From Onchidella celtica (Eukaryota > Mollusca > Gastropoda > Systellommatophora > Onchidiidae): a stretch of DNA of 64,000 bases. Every line of letters starts with the position of its first letter. The stretch's first letter is position 1. The stretch is taken from contig OZ007582.1 in assembly GCA_963931925.1 (NCBI GenBank), positions 27,239,665 to 27,303,664 of the forward strand, given 5' to 3'. Position numbers and translations under genes: made by a program. Below, piece by piece: positions 32,099 to 45,190 of this stretch. The notes beneath the pieces are model-generated. The model was not told where the DNA came from. It ran no database searches and was given only the letters and a program-made list of their open reading frames with translations.

Positions 32099-34489
32099 TT
32101 ATGATGTTACAGTAAGTAGAGTAAGTCTATTTTTACATCGGCTGCAGTATAATTGCTTGATGTGAGCACGTGATTTTCTGTCTTCGCAGCTGTTGGGAAT
32201 TTCTTGAACTGAGTGTGTCGTTGGAAATGTTAACACATGTGCGTAGCTTTGATTAGTCAGTCGTTTGTGTATTAAAATACCGGACTTGAACTACGAAGTT
32301 TTGTTTGCTTTTCCAAAATATTCACAGAAACTGTGACTGTTTACAGATCCGGTAAATTTCTCTAGTTGTCTGTGCAGTTTGAAGGAAGTGAATTAAGGAA
32401 GTACTCAGAAATATTGAGTTTGATCTCATGAAGCAATTGTACACTTTCGTGGCCATTTGTTTGTGTTCAAGGAAATTGTAATCGCTCGGAAACAGGACAA
32501 ATTCGGACAAGTTATGTTTCCTGTCCGTGTCTATTTGAAAGAACCACCGTTATCGCCTTGCCTGTAGTGTTCATGTTTCTACGTAGTTTTAATGATTGTT
32601 TAGGTCTGACGGTTGCTGTGTTGGAAAATTTAGAAGTATATTTTAACGACATTTACCAATTTTTAACCCGTGTAGGTCTGACAGTAACTGTTGAAAATTA
32701 CGCTAGAAGTGTCATATTTTGACCACATTTGCCAATTTTTGACTTTTGTGTTTGGACCAAAGACTCAGTATAGCAAAGAAAAATAATCATGGCGTTTGGA
32801 ACATCGTGAATCAGGGATAAAAAAAATAAATAAAGACGATATTAGTGAGACCAACAGAATTGTTCACCCAGACTTGGAGTTCAGTGCTATTGTGTAAGGC
32901 CTACGGATCATCGCGCAAGGTCATCATGAGGTCTGATAAAGGTAGGTGCAAAACTTATGGTTAGGAAACAATAATATTGCCTGCGGAAACCAAGTTTGGA
33001 ACAGGAAGGGTTTACAAGTCACGATTCTGTTGTTGAATTCCTTAAGGTTGGTTCACCAGTTACTGACAGGTGATCCTGTATGTGTGATATACAATCGATG
33101 GGATTTCTATCTTTCTTTCTTTCTTTCTTTCATTCATTCATTCTTTCTTTCTGTCTTCTTCCTTCCTTCCTTCCTTCCTGTCCTTCTTCCTTCCTTTGTA
33201 TCTTACTTTCTGTGCTTTTTTATATTTTTTATTTTTCTCTCTCTCTTTCTTTCATTCATTCTTTGTTTCTTTCTACACCTGTGAATCTGAGGTAAATGTC
33301 AGTTGCCGTACTGATAACCGGAGTGTGAAATACAACTAAAATTTACACATTCCTTCCATGTATGGCATTCGTTGGACATATTCGTTAAGTTGTCACTGTG
33401 TTTGTCTCTTGTACTGTATTTCCCATTCATGTCCCAACCTTCCGCTTTCTTTCCCTCCATCCGTATCCGCTTCCTCCACTCCGTATACACCCCATCTCCC
33501 AAATACAGCCTTCATGATAATAGTAATAATAATAATAATAATCTAGATCATGTATATAGCGCCCAAAGCAATTCAATTATTATATATATTTTTTTGACTT
33601 TTTATTTTTCTCCTTGTGAGAGATGGCAGAGAGACAGACAGACATATTTAAACGGTTCAGACTATGGTTTCGTGACTGGACTATGTACATTTACAACAGC
33701 ATGCAAAATGTCCTGCTTTTAAGCCAGTTCCATTGTGGTTTAAGTGCCCTGCACAATAGACTAAGAATCGCTCAGGCCAATTTCCCTAATTCAGTGAGCC
33801 GGGAAAGCGAGAGCCAGTGCACCAAGTCATGGATCCCGAATTGAAATAGCAGCACAATCAATCTATTGGCAGTCTGTCAAGGGGAGGGAAGAGGGGGGAA
33901 GGAAGACAGCACACCCAGAGAGCTGGGCGGGTTACCGAAAGTATGCTATGGTATTCAGTCTAGGTGAACGGAATAGTATTTAATTTAATCCGGTCACCTC
34001 GTATTCAGTCTATGGGGTATGTAGGGGCGAGAGAAGAGGGTAGGTAGATGGTAGTACATTATACATAGGTCAGCAAATCGCAGGCGCTAAACTGTGTGGC
34101 TAGGAGGGATGCGGGCCTACCAAAAGGAAATGTAACACTAAGTGTCCTGCTTCTCTAGGCATGAAATATTTCAGGAATGTAATTGGGATATTTTTGTCTG
34201 TATGCACAGAACCAATCAAATGTGTTGCTGTAATTTCCCTTGTCTGTAACGTACATCTAATTGAGCATTCGGCAAATCACTGAAAGGCCTACTCATGACT
34301 ACCCACCCCCACCCCTACCCCTCTCTCTGCCAGTCTGTGTGTGTGTTTCTCTCCCTCCCTCGACCCTCCTTCTGTTAAATCGACGAAACTGGACGATTAA
34401 ACTGGGTAATTGGATGGGCGGGTGGACAAACACATAGAATAGTAAAGTGAAGGGTCGAATGAGGGAGAGGTATTATAGGTGGGACTTTA

Positions 34490-34650
34490 GGCAAATGGAT
34501 GGATGGACGGATAGGTGGATGGGTGGACGGGCAGATGGAGTGATGGATGTATGGGTGGGTGGAGGGACGGAAGGACGGACAGATGGATGGATGGGTGGAC
34601 GGATACACGGATGGATAGATAAATGCATGGACGGACGGATGGATGTTTTA
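34490..34650 (+). repeat. Degenerate (GGAT/GGAC)n tract
   Basis: GGATGGAT, GGTGGACGG and GACGGACGGAT units. It is the complementary type of the TCCA array in the first DLGAP intron. Confidence 0.9.
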
Positions 34651-36764
34651 AAACCAGTGTTATACATGTAACAAGAGAAGAAAGAAAAAGGGAGAGAGAG
34701 AGAGAACGAACCTACACGTACGCATAGTTGGGCAGCCAGCCAACAGCCAAGCCATTGTGCAGTGCAGTGAGTGAAGACAGCAAGAAAGATAGCAGGTATT
34801 TCCTGCTCAGTCATCAACAACAAGAATTGCATTCTTATGTCATGACAGAGAGTTTAAAAATTAATGCGCTGTTTGAATGCCAGAGATATCCTCTACTGTA
34901 TTTGTAAGGCATGTTGTACATCATGGGGTTGCACACGCGAGGAAACGGTAGGAGCCAGGGTGTGTATGTGTGTGTGTACATGAGCCCGTTTGACTCTATG
35001 TGTGCGCACTTTGCAACTTTTGCACATGGCGTTCTAACTTTGATCATGTGCAGCAGAGCAATTAATGTAGTGGCTGTTTCACTTTAGTTAATTAATCAGT
35101 GTTTTTGTTACATTACGTCGCCCTAGCACTATTTTATTTTATCTCCACTTTTCACAGAAATGTGAGAATAGGCCACAATGACACAATAGTGTGTATTCTA
35201 ACATTCTTACGCAAATTGTGCAGGTCATCAGAATCTCATCTCTGAGAGTAGATTTTAAAGTGTTAAAAAGTTGATCCTACACTGTGCAAAGTTTAATTAC
35301 AACACGTTTCCAGTGATTTGCTTAACACTAACAGACAGATAATAAAGCAGTACTAAGGCGTCGATCAGACAGTGTGGCCATAGGATAGGCGGGCACGTGG
35401 GAACGTGTTGTAGTTGTGTTTTTTTTTGGGGGGGGGGGGAGATTTGAGTTTTGAGAAAGCGCGTCGACCCAATAACGACCGTCATTGTGCTACGAAACAG
35501 CAGGACGATAGACAGACCCAACCAGAAGCGCCGGCCAACTGCCCATGGGGGGGGGGGGGGGCTGAATGTATGATTAGTGTTTGTCAATATAGCATAAGTA
35601 TTATCAACATCATAGTAGCCAAAAGCAATAACAGCGATAACTGTTGCAATAACAAGGAGTATAACAACGACAGCAATAACACATCTGTAACCACCAACAC
35701 AAGTTTTGTCATTTCCTGCCTGGGTCGTTGTCTTTCTCATCTGCCCCCCCCCCCCCGGTCTATCTCCCTCCCCTCCCTCCGGGGGAAACTTCCCAGTCCT
35801 GTCCGTTGATGTAAGATGGATGAGTCAGTCTTTGACATTGACAAGGGAATTCCCCTCCTGTGTACAAGTCATCGATGAAGTGTGTTCTATTCATGGGATC
35901 GGGAAAGCTTAATTAGTGCGGGGGGGGGGGGGGTTACATGGTCTTTAAAGTTGTAACAGAAAGTCTCAGTCAGCCATTTGTGTACGTATACATTAAATTA
36001 TTTGTTGAAAAGTAGACTGCTCGCTCTGTGGCTTTGTACAAGCCTTGAAATGAAAAAAAAAAAAGGACAGGATTGGTGATCTGGAGAGTACAAAATAATA
36101 ATGTAATTGATTTTTGAAATAAGAGGCTTATGTTTCGTTATTTACTAACTGAGAACAACCACAGAAACAAAAACAAAAATGAAAACAAACAAATAAAAAC
36201 GAAAATATATCTAGTCATGTTATTCAGTAAATGTAATAGTCAGTACTGCTTATCAGTGGCATTTAAATATGGAGTGGTTGTTTTTATATTACATGTACTT
36301 AACTAGGCCAATGAACGTGTTGGAAAAACTGGGCCATTTTTCAGTCTTAAAGCCGCTAAAGATTGCAGATAGTTACTCTGTATTCGTTTTGAAACCTGGC
36401 TATCCCGAGCCTTGGTGAAAGCCAAAGTATGAGTCGTGGTGTAATCCCCAACACAGGGCTCGTGGGACGGATGCAGGAAAATCCCTCGTGAGCAGCAGCT
36501 TTTGGCATCGATTTGCCCCCGCCCATCGATTTTTCCTGGCGATCTCATTGGCTGGGTATAAGCCAGCCCTGATATGCCTGATTGGACGAGGTATGAGTCA
36601 TCATTGCGATGAGTAAGCGTCATCGATTGGGCCATTGTTTATGACCTAAATTTCCGCGAGGTCAAGGTTCATGTAAATTGATATTTTTATATTGCGTGAC
36701 TGAAATGCAAAATTGAATTGATTTTGCCGACCCAGAAGGTATGCTAAATTTTTATGGGTGTAGT

Positions 36765-36904
<140 letters not shown>

Positions 36905-37011
36905 CCCTCTCTCTCTTCCCCCTCTCTCCCTTCTTCCCTCTCCCCCCCACCCCATTCTCCCCCCATCTCTCTCTGTCTCTCTGACACACTCACTCACTCA
37001 TGTGCACAGGC

Positions 37012-37155
37012 GGTCGGTGGACGTTTATGGTTGGACCTTCTTCAGCTGTCCTGTCATTCTGTTATATTCTGTCTATCGTCTTGTTTTTTCCTATCACAAT
37101 ATGTCTGTTATCGTGTTGTGTCGACGTGTTTTTTTTCCAAAACTCTGTCATATGC
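37012..37155 (+). repeat. Dispersed repeat family 1 copy
   Basis: Contains TCCTGTCATTCTGTTATATT, CTGTCTATCGTCTTG, TATCACAATATG and GTTATCGTGTTGTGTCGAC. It abuts the 3' side of a long (CT)n tract. Confidence 0.8.
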
Positions 37156-37773
37156 CTGTACTCCTCCCCCCGCCTGCCATTCAGTCATTGCGTTTCCGTG
37201 ATCCGTTTGTATACCTGTCATCGTACTCAGCAGAGGGAAATTTGTCTGTTTCTCCGACATATTGTGCCGTTTGAATGTCCTTGCAAAGTGGACGATGTTT
37301 CCTTCTCTCTTCTTGTCTTCCACTGCCATAATTATTTCATCACGTTCTCTTCCAGCTCTTCTGTCACTGCAGCTGTGACGCCAACTACGTACACAAACAC
37401 ACGTGTACACTACACGAAACATACACTCGTTTCTGTCCGTGTATAATGCTGTCCTTTCGTATAACTTACTTAACAAGCTGATTGTCTGCTCTCACTGTAA
37501 TAATGATGCCTATCTATCTATCTATCTATATCTATATCTATCTGATGTCTGTCTGTTTATCTATCTATCTATCTGATATCTGTCTGTCTGTCTCTCTGTC
37601 TATCTATCTATCTATCTACTTGCCTGTCTGAATTTCGTTCCGTTTGTCGGCCAATGGGTATATCTGATAAAGTATTGGCATCCAGCCTCTTTCACAGCAT
37701 CTCTCCGCCATGCATCCCTCCCGACCCCCTGCCCTCTCCCTTCCTTTACACTCACACACACTCACACTCACAC

Positions 37774-37862
37774 ACCCCCCCGCCAGAACAAGAAATAATA
37801 AAAAACAAGTAAAGTGAGGTGTAAATGCCAAGGGCAGCGAACCTCCTAAAATAAAGACCTCA
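37774..37862 (+). mobile_element. 5'-truncated SINE fragment (3' tail only)
   Basis: After poly-C come GCCAGAACAAGAAATAATAA, then AGTAAAGTGAGGTGTAAATG and GGGCAGCGAACCTCCTAAAA. This is almost identical to the tail of the SINE at 55225-55698. Truncation starts in the poly-C. The near-identity suggests both copies are young. Confidence 0.85.
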
Positions 37863-40423
37863 AATCAAACCCCTCATTACAAACCATGAAGCGTACACAC
37901 AATAGTCCACCTTTCACTCACCACACATCTTACGGTAACACACCTCCACCGTACCACACAGCACTCACTCTCGCTACGAATCCATGAACCTAACTTAGAT
38001 CTATCGCTCATGGCGCACATTTCTATACACAGTAATCAATGACTTCCACATTCCTCACATATCTTATTTACATCATGGTCATAGGCGAATATAATACATC
38101 AATCCTCATAATTATCAATCATCGTTCCACCTACCAGTCATCACTGGAAAACACATCACAATCTCCCGACTGCCTCTGATCTCACGTCTGTCCCCTGGGA
38201 CCTCTTAACTTGCAGTGATCTGACTATTCAGATTTTGCCTCTACTACGCCTCAACTTCACTCACAACATGCACGCTTTAACGTTAACTAACAGAAGTCAA
38301 TACAGGTGAGCAGCCTCACTATCCCGTGAGTCAGTCCTACACTTCCATGCCCCCGTAATCCTTGACTCTCGCTCACTCCACTCGTGACAATCTGTTCCCA
38401 GTTGAATCTCCCACGCCACGGGAAAAGGACGTAATTAAAGAACTGCGGCCTTGGGATCTGTGACTGTATTATTTACTAGCCAACGATGTCCCCGAGGATC
38501 CCCGAGAAACAGCGGGAGATGACCCTGGCTGATCCCCAGATCCCGGGATAATGATACTGAATATTCATAACTACGTTCATTGTGTATGCAGCTTATGTAA
38601 GAGGCCGGTCTAGTGAAGAAAAACATGTCATTTTAACGCTACTTTTGTCAGTAAATTTCGTTCATGAACTCACCACTGGCTATGAACTGGCTGTTTCTCT
38701 CTCTCCTCACTTACCCCTTTCCTTCTTTCCTTTCTCCTTCTTTCTCACTTTCTCTCTCTCTCTCTCCTTTCTCTGTTCCCCGTTGTCTCTCCTTTCTCTA
38801 CCCCCCCCCCCCCACTCTATCTCTTATTCACTTTTTGCACAGATAACATTCAAGAAAACCTATATCTCGGTAAATCGATAGATTGAAAAGCGTACGGGAA
38901 AACAAGAGTATGGAATACTATGTAGCATAATATTTCAAAAAATGGAAAATTGGGAGCCGGGGGGGGGGGGGGGTCAGATCTGATCTTTCTCCCATTAATA
39001 CAAAACAAGGGGATTAGGAACTGGGATCTTGTGTTGACCTTTAAGTAAGTTTAATGACCGCAGTCAAGTATGGCTTGAGGTTTTGTTGTATGGGATCCAA
39101 CCAATTTATTGTAAAATCGGAGAAAACATATTTTGCAGGTTATACCGGCTCCAGCAGCGCACATGTCTTATATTCTGTCAGCTGCGCCTACTAAGATATC
39201 TGCTGTGCTCGATTTTGTGTGCGTAAGGTCGGGAAATCCCAAGTCAGCAGTTTTTTCCTTCATTCACAGGAAACAAGGGACAGAAAACTGTGAAAAGTTG
39301 GAGGGGAAAACAATAAACAAAAAAAAGAAGAACTCGTGAAAATAACTGCAAGAACGGCAAGTTGAGTTAAAAAAGGCGGAAAGCCTGCAAAAAAAAAAAG
39401 GAAGGAAACAACATACGCCTTTTCTGTTTTAGCCTTTCATCTTCCCTCCATCTCTTTGTCCCCCCCCCCCCCCCCGCCCCGCCTGGAAATCCTCATATAG
39501 GTACACAACGAGCAAGAACGATTCCATCGAAAGAAGGTGCGAGGTGAATTAGAAAGAGAAGGAGAAATAATACTCTTCTCCCTTTCTTTCACGACACCCC
39601 CTCCGAAGATACACTCACTCAATGGAAGAAAGGAAAAAAATCTTGCAGAAAACATGGCATCCACAGAAAAATAAGGGAAGCGGAGAGGAGGGACAGACGG
39701 GGAAAGAGTGACCTAGATTCTGGCCGTGCGTGCATTAGATCTCTGGGCAGGGGTGGAAGTGGAAGGAGATGGATGCGTGGAGGATCATGAAGGAGGTGCT
39801 AGACCTAGAGGAGTACAGCAACATTATTTGCAGGAGAGTGGGTGAGGATGCAGTCTTGTGATTTACCCTTCGCTGTGCGTACTGGGTCCATTCCAGAATC
39901 GATTAAAAACGTTTGTACCTATTCTATTTCTGGGTATATTTTTCTTGAAAGTTCAGGTATTCCTCAATGACATTATTGCCCATCTTCCCAAAGTTTTGAA
40001 ATTGTGCAATTTGATTATGCTCGTGCGTGCTCGCCAGCACTCATGCAATTTTCATCATTCCTACCCGTATGTCCTGGGCTCTCACAGACACCATACTTGT
40101 TAATGAGGATTTTATTGTTCTGCCTCCTCCAAAAATTGTCAGAACGAAAGGAGAAGAACTTTGCCTTGGCAAGAACGGATGGCTTTCACTTTTCACTTAT
40201 GGTAACCAATTATGGACGAAAAAGAAAAGTATGTGTGTGTGTGGGAAGGGGGGGGGGGCTCTCAATAAGTGTAGAGTGGATTGGCGAAGGTATGTGTGAG
40301 CTGGGTTGAACATCCTACTCAAAGCAGGTATTATAATTACTGGATAGAATAATAGTAAATACTTACTCCATCAAAAACGGCAAACTGTGACCTGATCATC
40401 ACATCGCATATTCTGCTAGAGCA

Positions 40424-40456
<33 letters not shown>

Positions 40457-40959
40457 TTGTCTCTCTCTCCCTCTCCCTGTCTCTGCCAAACGCACATAAA
40501 AACACTCCCTCACGAGTAGATAGTATAGCGAAATCTATCATAGCATGTTTTAGCGAATATCGGTATGCGCGCTTTATTTTGGCATCTTAAAAACTGCTCG
40601 GTGTGTAAGTGTAAGTTGACATAATGTGTTGCCCATGGCAACGGGAAGATTACATTATGAAGATTACGGGGTGAGGAAAGAAGAATGTTAATGAGGCCAG
40701 AGACACGAGCATATCAGTGCAAGAACGTGGTAAGTGGAAAATATGCTCAAAAATTGATATGGAGCTATTTTGGGCGACTGATTCTGATTTAGTTATGCAG
40801 AGAATCTCAGAGTTATCGGATAAGGTTTTTTTTTTTTTTTGTGGGGGTGAAAAATGAAAGATATTACAGTGTTGGGATGAGTGAGTCAGGAGAGAACGGG
40901 AGAGACGTATCATTATTTACCTATGGGTTTGAGTGTTATGGCTCGTCGGCAGGATAACG

Positions 40960-41085
40960 GCCACTTTGCGCCCTTCACGGTCTATTTGGGAACATTTTCA
41001 TTTATATTTTGTATTCAGAGCTGTCAAGTTTAACATAGAATTAATACATCCATATAATTTTAACACATTGGTAAAAAAATTTTTT
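40960..41085 (+). repeat. Dispersed repeat family 4, copy 1
   Basis: ACGGCCACTTTGCGCCCTTC, ACGGTCTATTTGG, TTCATTTATATTTTGTATTC and ACATTGGTAAA occur in the same order at 43750-43870. Confidence 0.7.
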
Positions 41086-41692
41086 TTTTTTAAAGTTGTT
41101 CTGTATAGATCTAGAAAAAGTTCTGTAAACGAGTATAAAAGTTATTAAATCAAGTTGCAGATATTAGCCTCTCATACTCGTATTATTTAGCTTACCCACT
41201 TCCTTCCAGTTTCATTCAGGGAATAAGAGTTCTCATAGTGCCCTCTACGAAAGACGGTGATCAGTGATATTGATGTAAAGAAGCTTTGGGAAAAGGTGTT
41301 AAACCGCAAAATTGTTGGTAATCAAAGAAAGAATATTTCTCAGTGTAATTTTCATGTACTATTCGAAGAAGGTGTTTTACGGATGGGCCGCTCAGAGCGG
41401 CTTGCAGTAGTGAGTTAGTTAATCTTCATGTTTGTGTAGCTATCCGTTGAGGAAAGGCAGAAAGGGGATGGGGTGGGTGGTTGATTCAGTTTGATGGAAT
41501 TTACAGTTAGAACAAGTGAGGCCGTCTGGGGGAAATGATCATAAAGAACGGCAGGCTGAGATAAGACTGGAATTTTTGACTATCAGAACATCTGATTTCC
41601 CCCTCAAATGCAGGGAGAAAGGTTTGGAGCGAGTGAAATTGCATCTCGAACCCACGGAGAGAATCAGTAGGCGGGCCAGAGAAAAAATCAGA

Positions 41693-41878
41693 ATAAAGCT
41701 GTGTTCTCATGTGTACGGAAACGGAAGCGGCAAAAAATCTATAATACAGTGAAAAGAAAGTGTTTCCATGTGTACAGAAACGGCGTTCGGAAACATTCTT
41801 TCTATTTCACTACTTGAAGGGTTTTTGACCATTTCCGTTGCCGTTTCCTTTTCCGTATACATGAGAACCTAGCTTTAT
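41693..41878. mobile_element. Palindromic MITE, first of a back-to-back pair
   Basis: The left end is ATAAAGCTGTGTTCTCATG plus TGTACGGAAACGG. The right end is the reverse complement of ATAAAGCTAGGTTCTCATG plus TATACGGAAAAGG. The inverted repeats extend more than 35 bp with few mismatches. There is no coding capacity. Confidence 0.8.
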
Positions 41879-42080
41879 GCTGTGTTTTCATGGGTACCCC
41901 TGGGTTCCCATGTATACGGTAACGGAAACTGTCAAAAACCCTTCAAGTAGTGAAATTAAAGAAAATTTTCATATATACGGGAACATCGTTTTCGTACATG
42001 TCATATGAGAGGATTCTTTCTGTTTCACTGCGTGAAGGATTTTGACATTTCCGTTTGCCCGTACAAATGAAAATCCAGCG
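41879..42080. mobile_element. Palindromic MITE, second of a back-to-back pair
   Basis: The left end is GCTGTGTTTTCATGG and contains a TATACGGTAACGGAAACTG block. The right end is the reverse complement of CGCTGGATTTTCATTTGTAC plus GGGCAAACGG. Internal blocks CAAAAACCCTTCAAGTAGTG and its inverse are shared with the neighbouring element at 41807-41835. Confidence 0.75.
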
Positions 42081-43511
42081 TTTTTTATTTCACCATTACT
42101 GAAATGTATTTTCTTCTCATCCATTATCTGTTTTAGACGTCCTTCATCTCCTCCCCCATTTTTTCCTCTGTAAAAGTTCCAGGCAAAGATAATGTAATGA
42201 TGTCATAAAATAATAATGTAGGCTGTAAATGTAACGGTAAGGTGAAATTCGTGAACGTTATGATCTGTACTGGAATGTTGTCTTAACTGATCGTGGTGAC
42301 GAACGCCTCTTACCTCCAGACCGTTTGCGCTAACAGTATTGATTTGTATATCAGCTGAAGCGGGGAAAGAGATTTTCTGGTGTAGACAAAGAACACAGTG
42401 GCGAGAAGAGAAGAAGATTTAACTTCTGGAGATGTTGGTGTATGCATTTAAAGAGGGTGATGTTCACAGTGTCAGGTGCTGGACCATCAGTAAAGAACGC
42501 ACGCCGTGGGGTAAGGGGAGTGCACTTACGTCTTTACCGTAATGCGTTTCTTTGTATTGGTTTTTCTTCAACAAAGAAATTTAAAAATTGCAGGATTATA
42601 ACACAAAAATGGAATACATGTATGAGCTATGTGATCCGGTGAAGAGAGTGAAATCGTCCTTTCAAAACGTTACTTAGAGCTGTTAAACATCAAGGCGCTA
42701 ACATGGTTAAACACTGACGGTATTGGGGGGGGGGGGTGTGACGGCAAGCGTAAAAAAGGGGAGGGGTGGTCAGACATTTCCAAAATCTAGCTTAGGGCAC
42801 TTTACATGTAGTTCGCCAAGTTCACCATTTCCACGTTTTTGAATTAATACGTGCTCCACTTGCACCTGTATTGGATGTTTCAGGTGAGCCTGAAGGTTTG
42901 CAGCGCGAGAGCTGAAACAGTGGTAGTGGAAGAAAATATCGGAGTTCTGCTTTGTAATGTCATGTAGAGTTTGTAAAGAAGCTGCTGAGAGGGCAATACC
43001 GCTGTGCTATTGAAAAAGACTGTATTGGCAAAAAACAGGATTTTGCAGGAGGTGCCGAAAGCATTCTGCGTTGTGCTGTGTTTGATTCTTTGCTCAGGTT
43101 CCATTTTGTGATGACCGCAGGAAACTGTTAGTGTTACAAAATTGTAACCCAGGTAGAAAGATAGATCATATCGAGAGGTACCTGCCCAAAGACCGTAACT
43201 CGAAAATTTTCGATTTTTAAATTTTATTCTTTTTTTTTTTTGCATATTCTGTTCTGCCTTTGTAAAAATACTACATTTTGACGTAATGCGAATTCCATTA
43301 TCGAATTAATTGACCTAATTATGGATAAGGATTTTAAGATCATAATAGACATTTGATACTCCGTGTCAAACTTTCAAATCGCTCTCCTGTAAAATTGACA
43401 AAACTGGCGATGCCGTCTTTGCGCAGGCACCCCTTGATATTATTTACATAGTTATGAAATGATGTTACAAAGGTGATTGTGATTGGCCTGGACGGTGGTT
43501 TTTTCCATAAC

Positions 43512-43655
43512 AAACATGGGCGTGTGGGTGGTGGGCTTTCCTCCTGTCCCATCATTCTGCTGTAGTAATTATTCTGTCTATTGTCTTGAAGTCTTCCTAG
43601 CACAATAAGTGGCCGGTATCGTGCCGATGTGCTTTCTCCAAATTCAAACTCCGAT
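43512..43655 (+). repeat. Dispersed repeat family 1 copy
   Basis: Contains GTGGGCTTTCCTCCTGTCCC, ATTCTGTCTATTGTCTTG, CTTCCTAGCACAATAAG, GGTATCGTG and GCTTTCTCCAAATTCAAACT. A family 4 copy follows ~95 bp downstream. Confidence 0.8.
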
Positions 43656-43749
43656 TCCACAACAATACAAAATTCAGATCACGGCGAGACGCCCCACTTT
43701 CTAAACTACAATTTCATAATAATGCTTTATCAACCAGAGTTTGAGTTTT

Positions 43750-43870
43750 ACGACCATTTCGCGCCTTTCACGGTCTATTTGGTGCTCTATTCATATTTGG
43801 TTTGCAGAACTTCAAGATTTCACTAACAGAATTAAAGAGTTCCGTATTAAATTTATTACATTGGTAAATT
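43750..43870 (+). repeat. Dispersed repeat family 4, copy 2
   Basis: ACGACCATTTCGCGCCTTTC, ACGGTCTATTTGG, TTCATATTTGGTTTGCAGA and ACATTGGTAAA parallel 40960-41085. It may be the 3' part of a longer element that includes family 1. Confidence 0.7.
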
Positions 43871-44467
43871 TCTGGTCAGTAAACCGAAGCCTTGATCCAG
43901 CTGACGCTTCATGGGAACACGACGTAACAATCAGTCGATCGATCAGTCAGAGAGGTCATCATAATTATGCTCTCGCACACTGAATTCAGTTTGCTACATG
44001 CACGCACGTTCATACTCAGAAACCATGTCATCTCATCTCACAGGCTCAGTGAGTGGGATGAAAAAAAAAAGGGGGGGGGGGGAGAGCAGGGGATAGAATA
44101 ACATCAGTAAACGTTTCACTAAGGAAGCCGCTCATCAGCGCCGACGAGTGGCACACATTGGCACATTGTCCGTGGCTTATTAGCTGCTGTGTGCTCAGGA
44201 ATGTGCTAGATGCGCACACGTGATGTGAGAGAGAGAGAGAGATGTTGTTGTTGTTGTTTGGGGGGGGGGGGGGGGCTGCACTTTTATGTTGCGTGTTGAC
44301 TTCCGACATTCTGGGTCGTTCCGGGCCAGTTCACCGGTAGATGTTTGATGCACAGAAATGATATACTTTGGTTTAGCTTAAACTCCGACCGAGTATATGG
44401 AAATTCGGGCAGTGTGTACTCTCTCTTCCCCCTCCCCTCCCCGGTCGCAATTTTTTTTCTTCTACAG

Positions 44468-44626
<159 letters not shown>

Positions 44627-44841
44627 TTTTCCTAACCCCATTTTCTCCCACTCATTATACACTTCACTGGCTTCCTCTGTCCATCCAACCTCTCTGTCAG
44701 ATAGACTCACAGGATCATGTGACAGGAGAACGATTTGCTCAACAAATGTTAGCACATCTAACATTCACTGTGTACATTCCACTTCTAGTGAGATCACCCT
44801 TCTCATCCCTCCCTCCCACCCTCCCTCAGTCATTCATGTAG

Positions 44842-45190
44842 GTCTCCTGTCGCGGGTGGTTGGTGGGTGCTTCTGGAAGGATTTCCTTCTATCCTAGGGG
44901 TTCCCAACCGGGGGATGCGAGACGATATTTCAGGGGATGCAAAAACTTGAATTTGGGTATTGAATATAATTACATCCGCTCTCTTCATCTGCAAACCAGA
45001 TATTACTTTTGTAGGGGGTGCAAGAATAATAATAGCAGGAGTTTTCTAGGGATGCAGGGTATAGGAAAGGTTGGGAACCACTGTTACATCCTACCATTCT
45101 GTTATATTCTGTCTATGGCCTTGCTTTTTCCAGCATAATGTGACCATTATCGTGTGGACAGGCCCTCTAACAACTCAGACTCAAACTCAA
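44842..45190 (+). repeat. Dispersed repeat family 1, copy split by a hAT element
   Basis: The left half is GGTTGGTGGGTGCTTCTGG ... TTCTATCC. The right half is CATTCTGTTATATTCTGTC, TTGCTTTTTCCAGCATAATG and ATTATCGTGT. Other copies lie at 5655-5785, 13010-13145, 13258-13400, 37012-37155 and 43512-43655, all in + orientation. Confidence 0.8.
44895..45083. mobile_element. hAT-type non-autonomous element, 189 bp, nested in a dispersed repeat
   Basis: The ends are TAGGGGTTCCCAACC and the reverse complement of CAGTGGTTCCCAACC. Flanking octamers TTCTATCC (44887-44894) and TTACATCC (45084-45091) match 6/8. The element interrupts a copy of dispersed repeat family 1, and the two halves of that repeat rejoin across the insertion, which confirms the boundaries. 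Confidence 0.85.
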
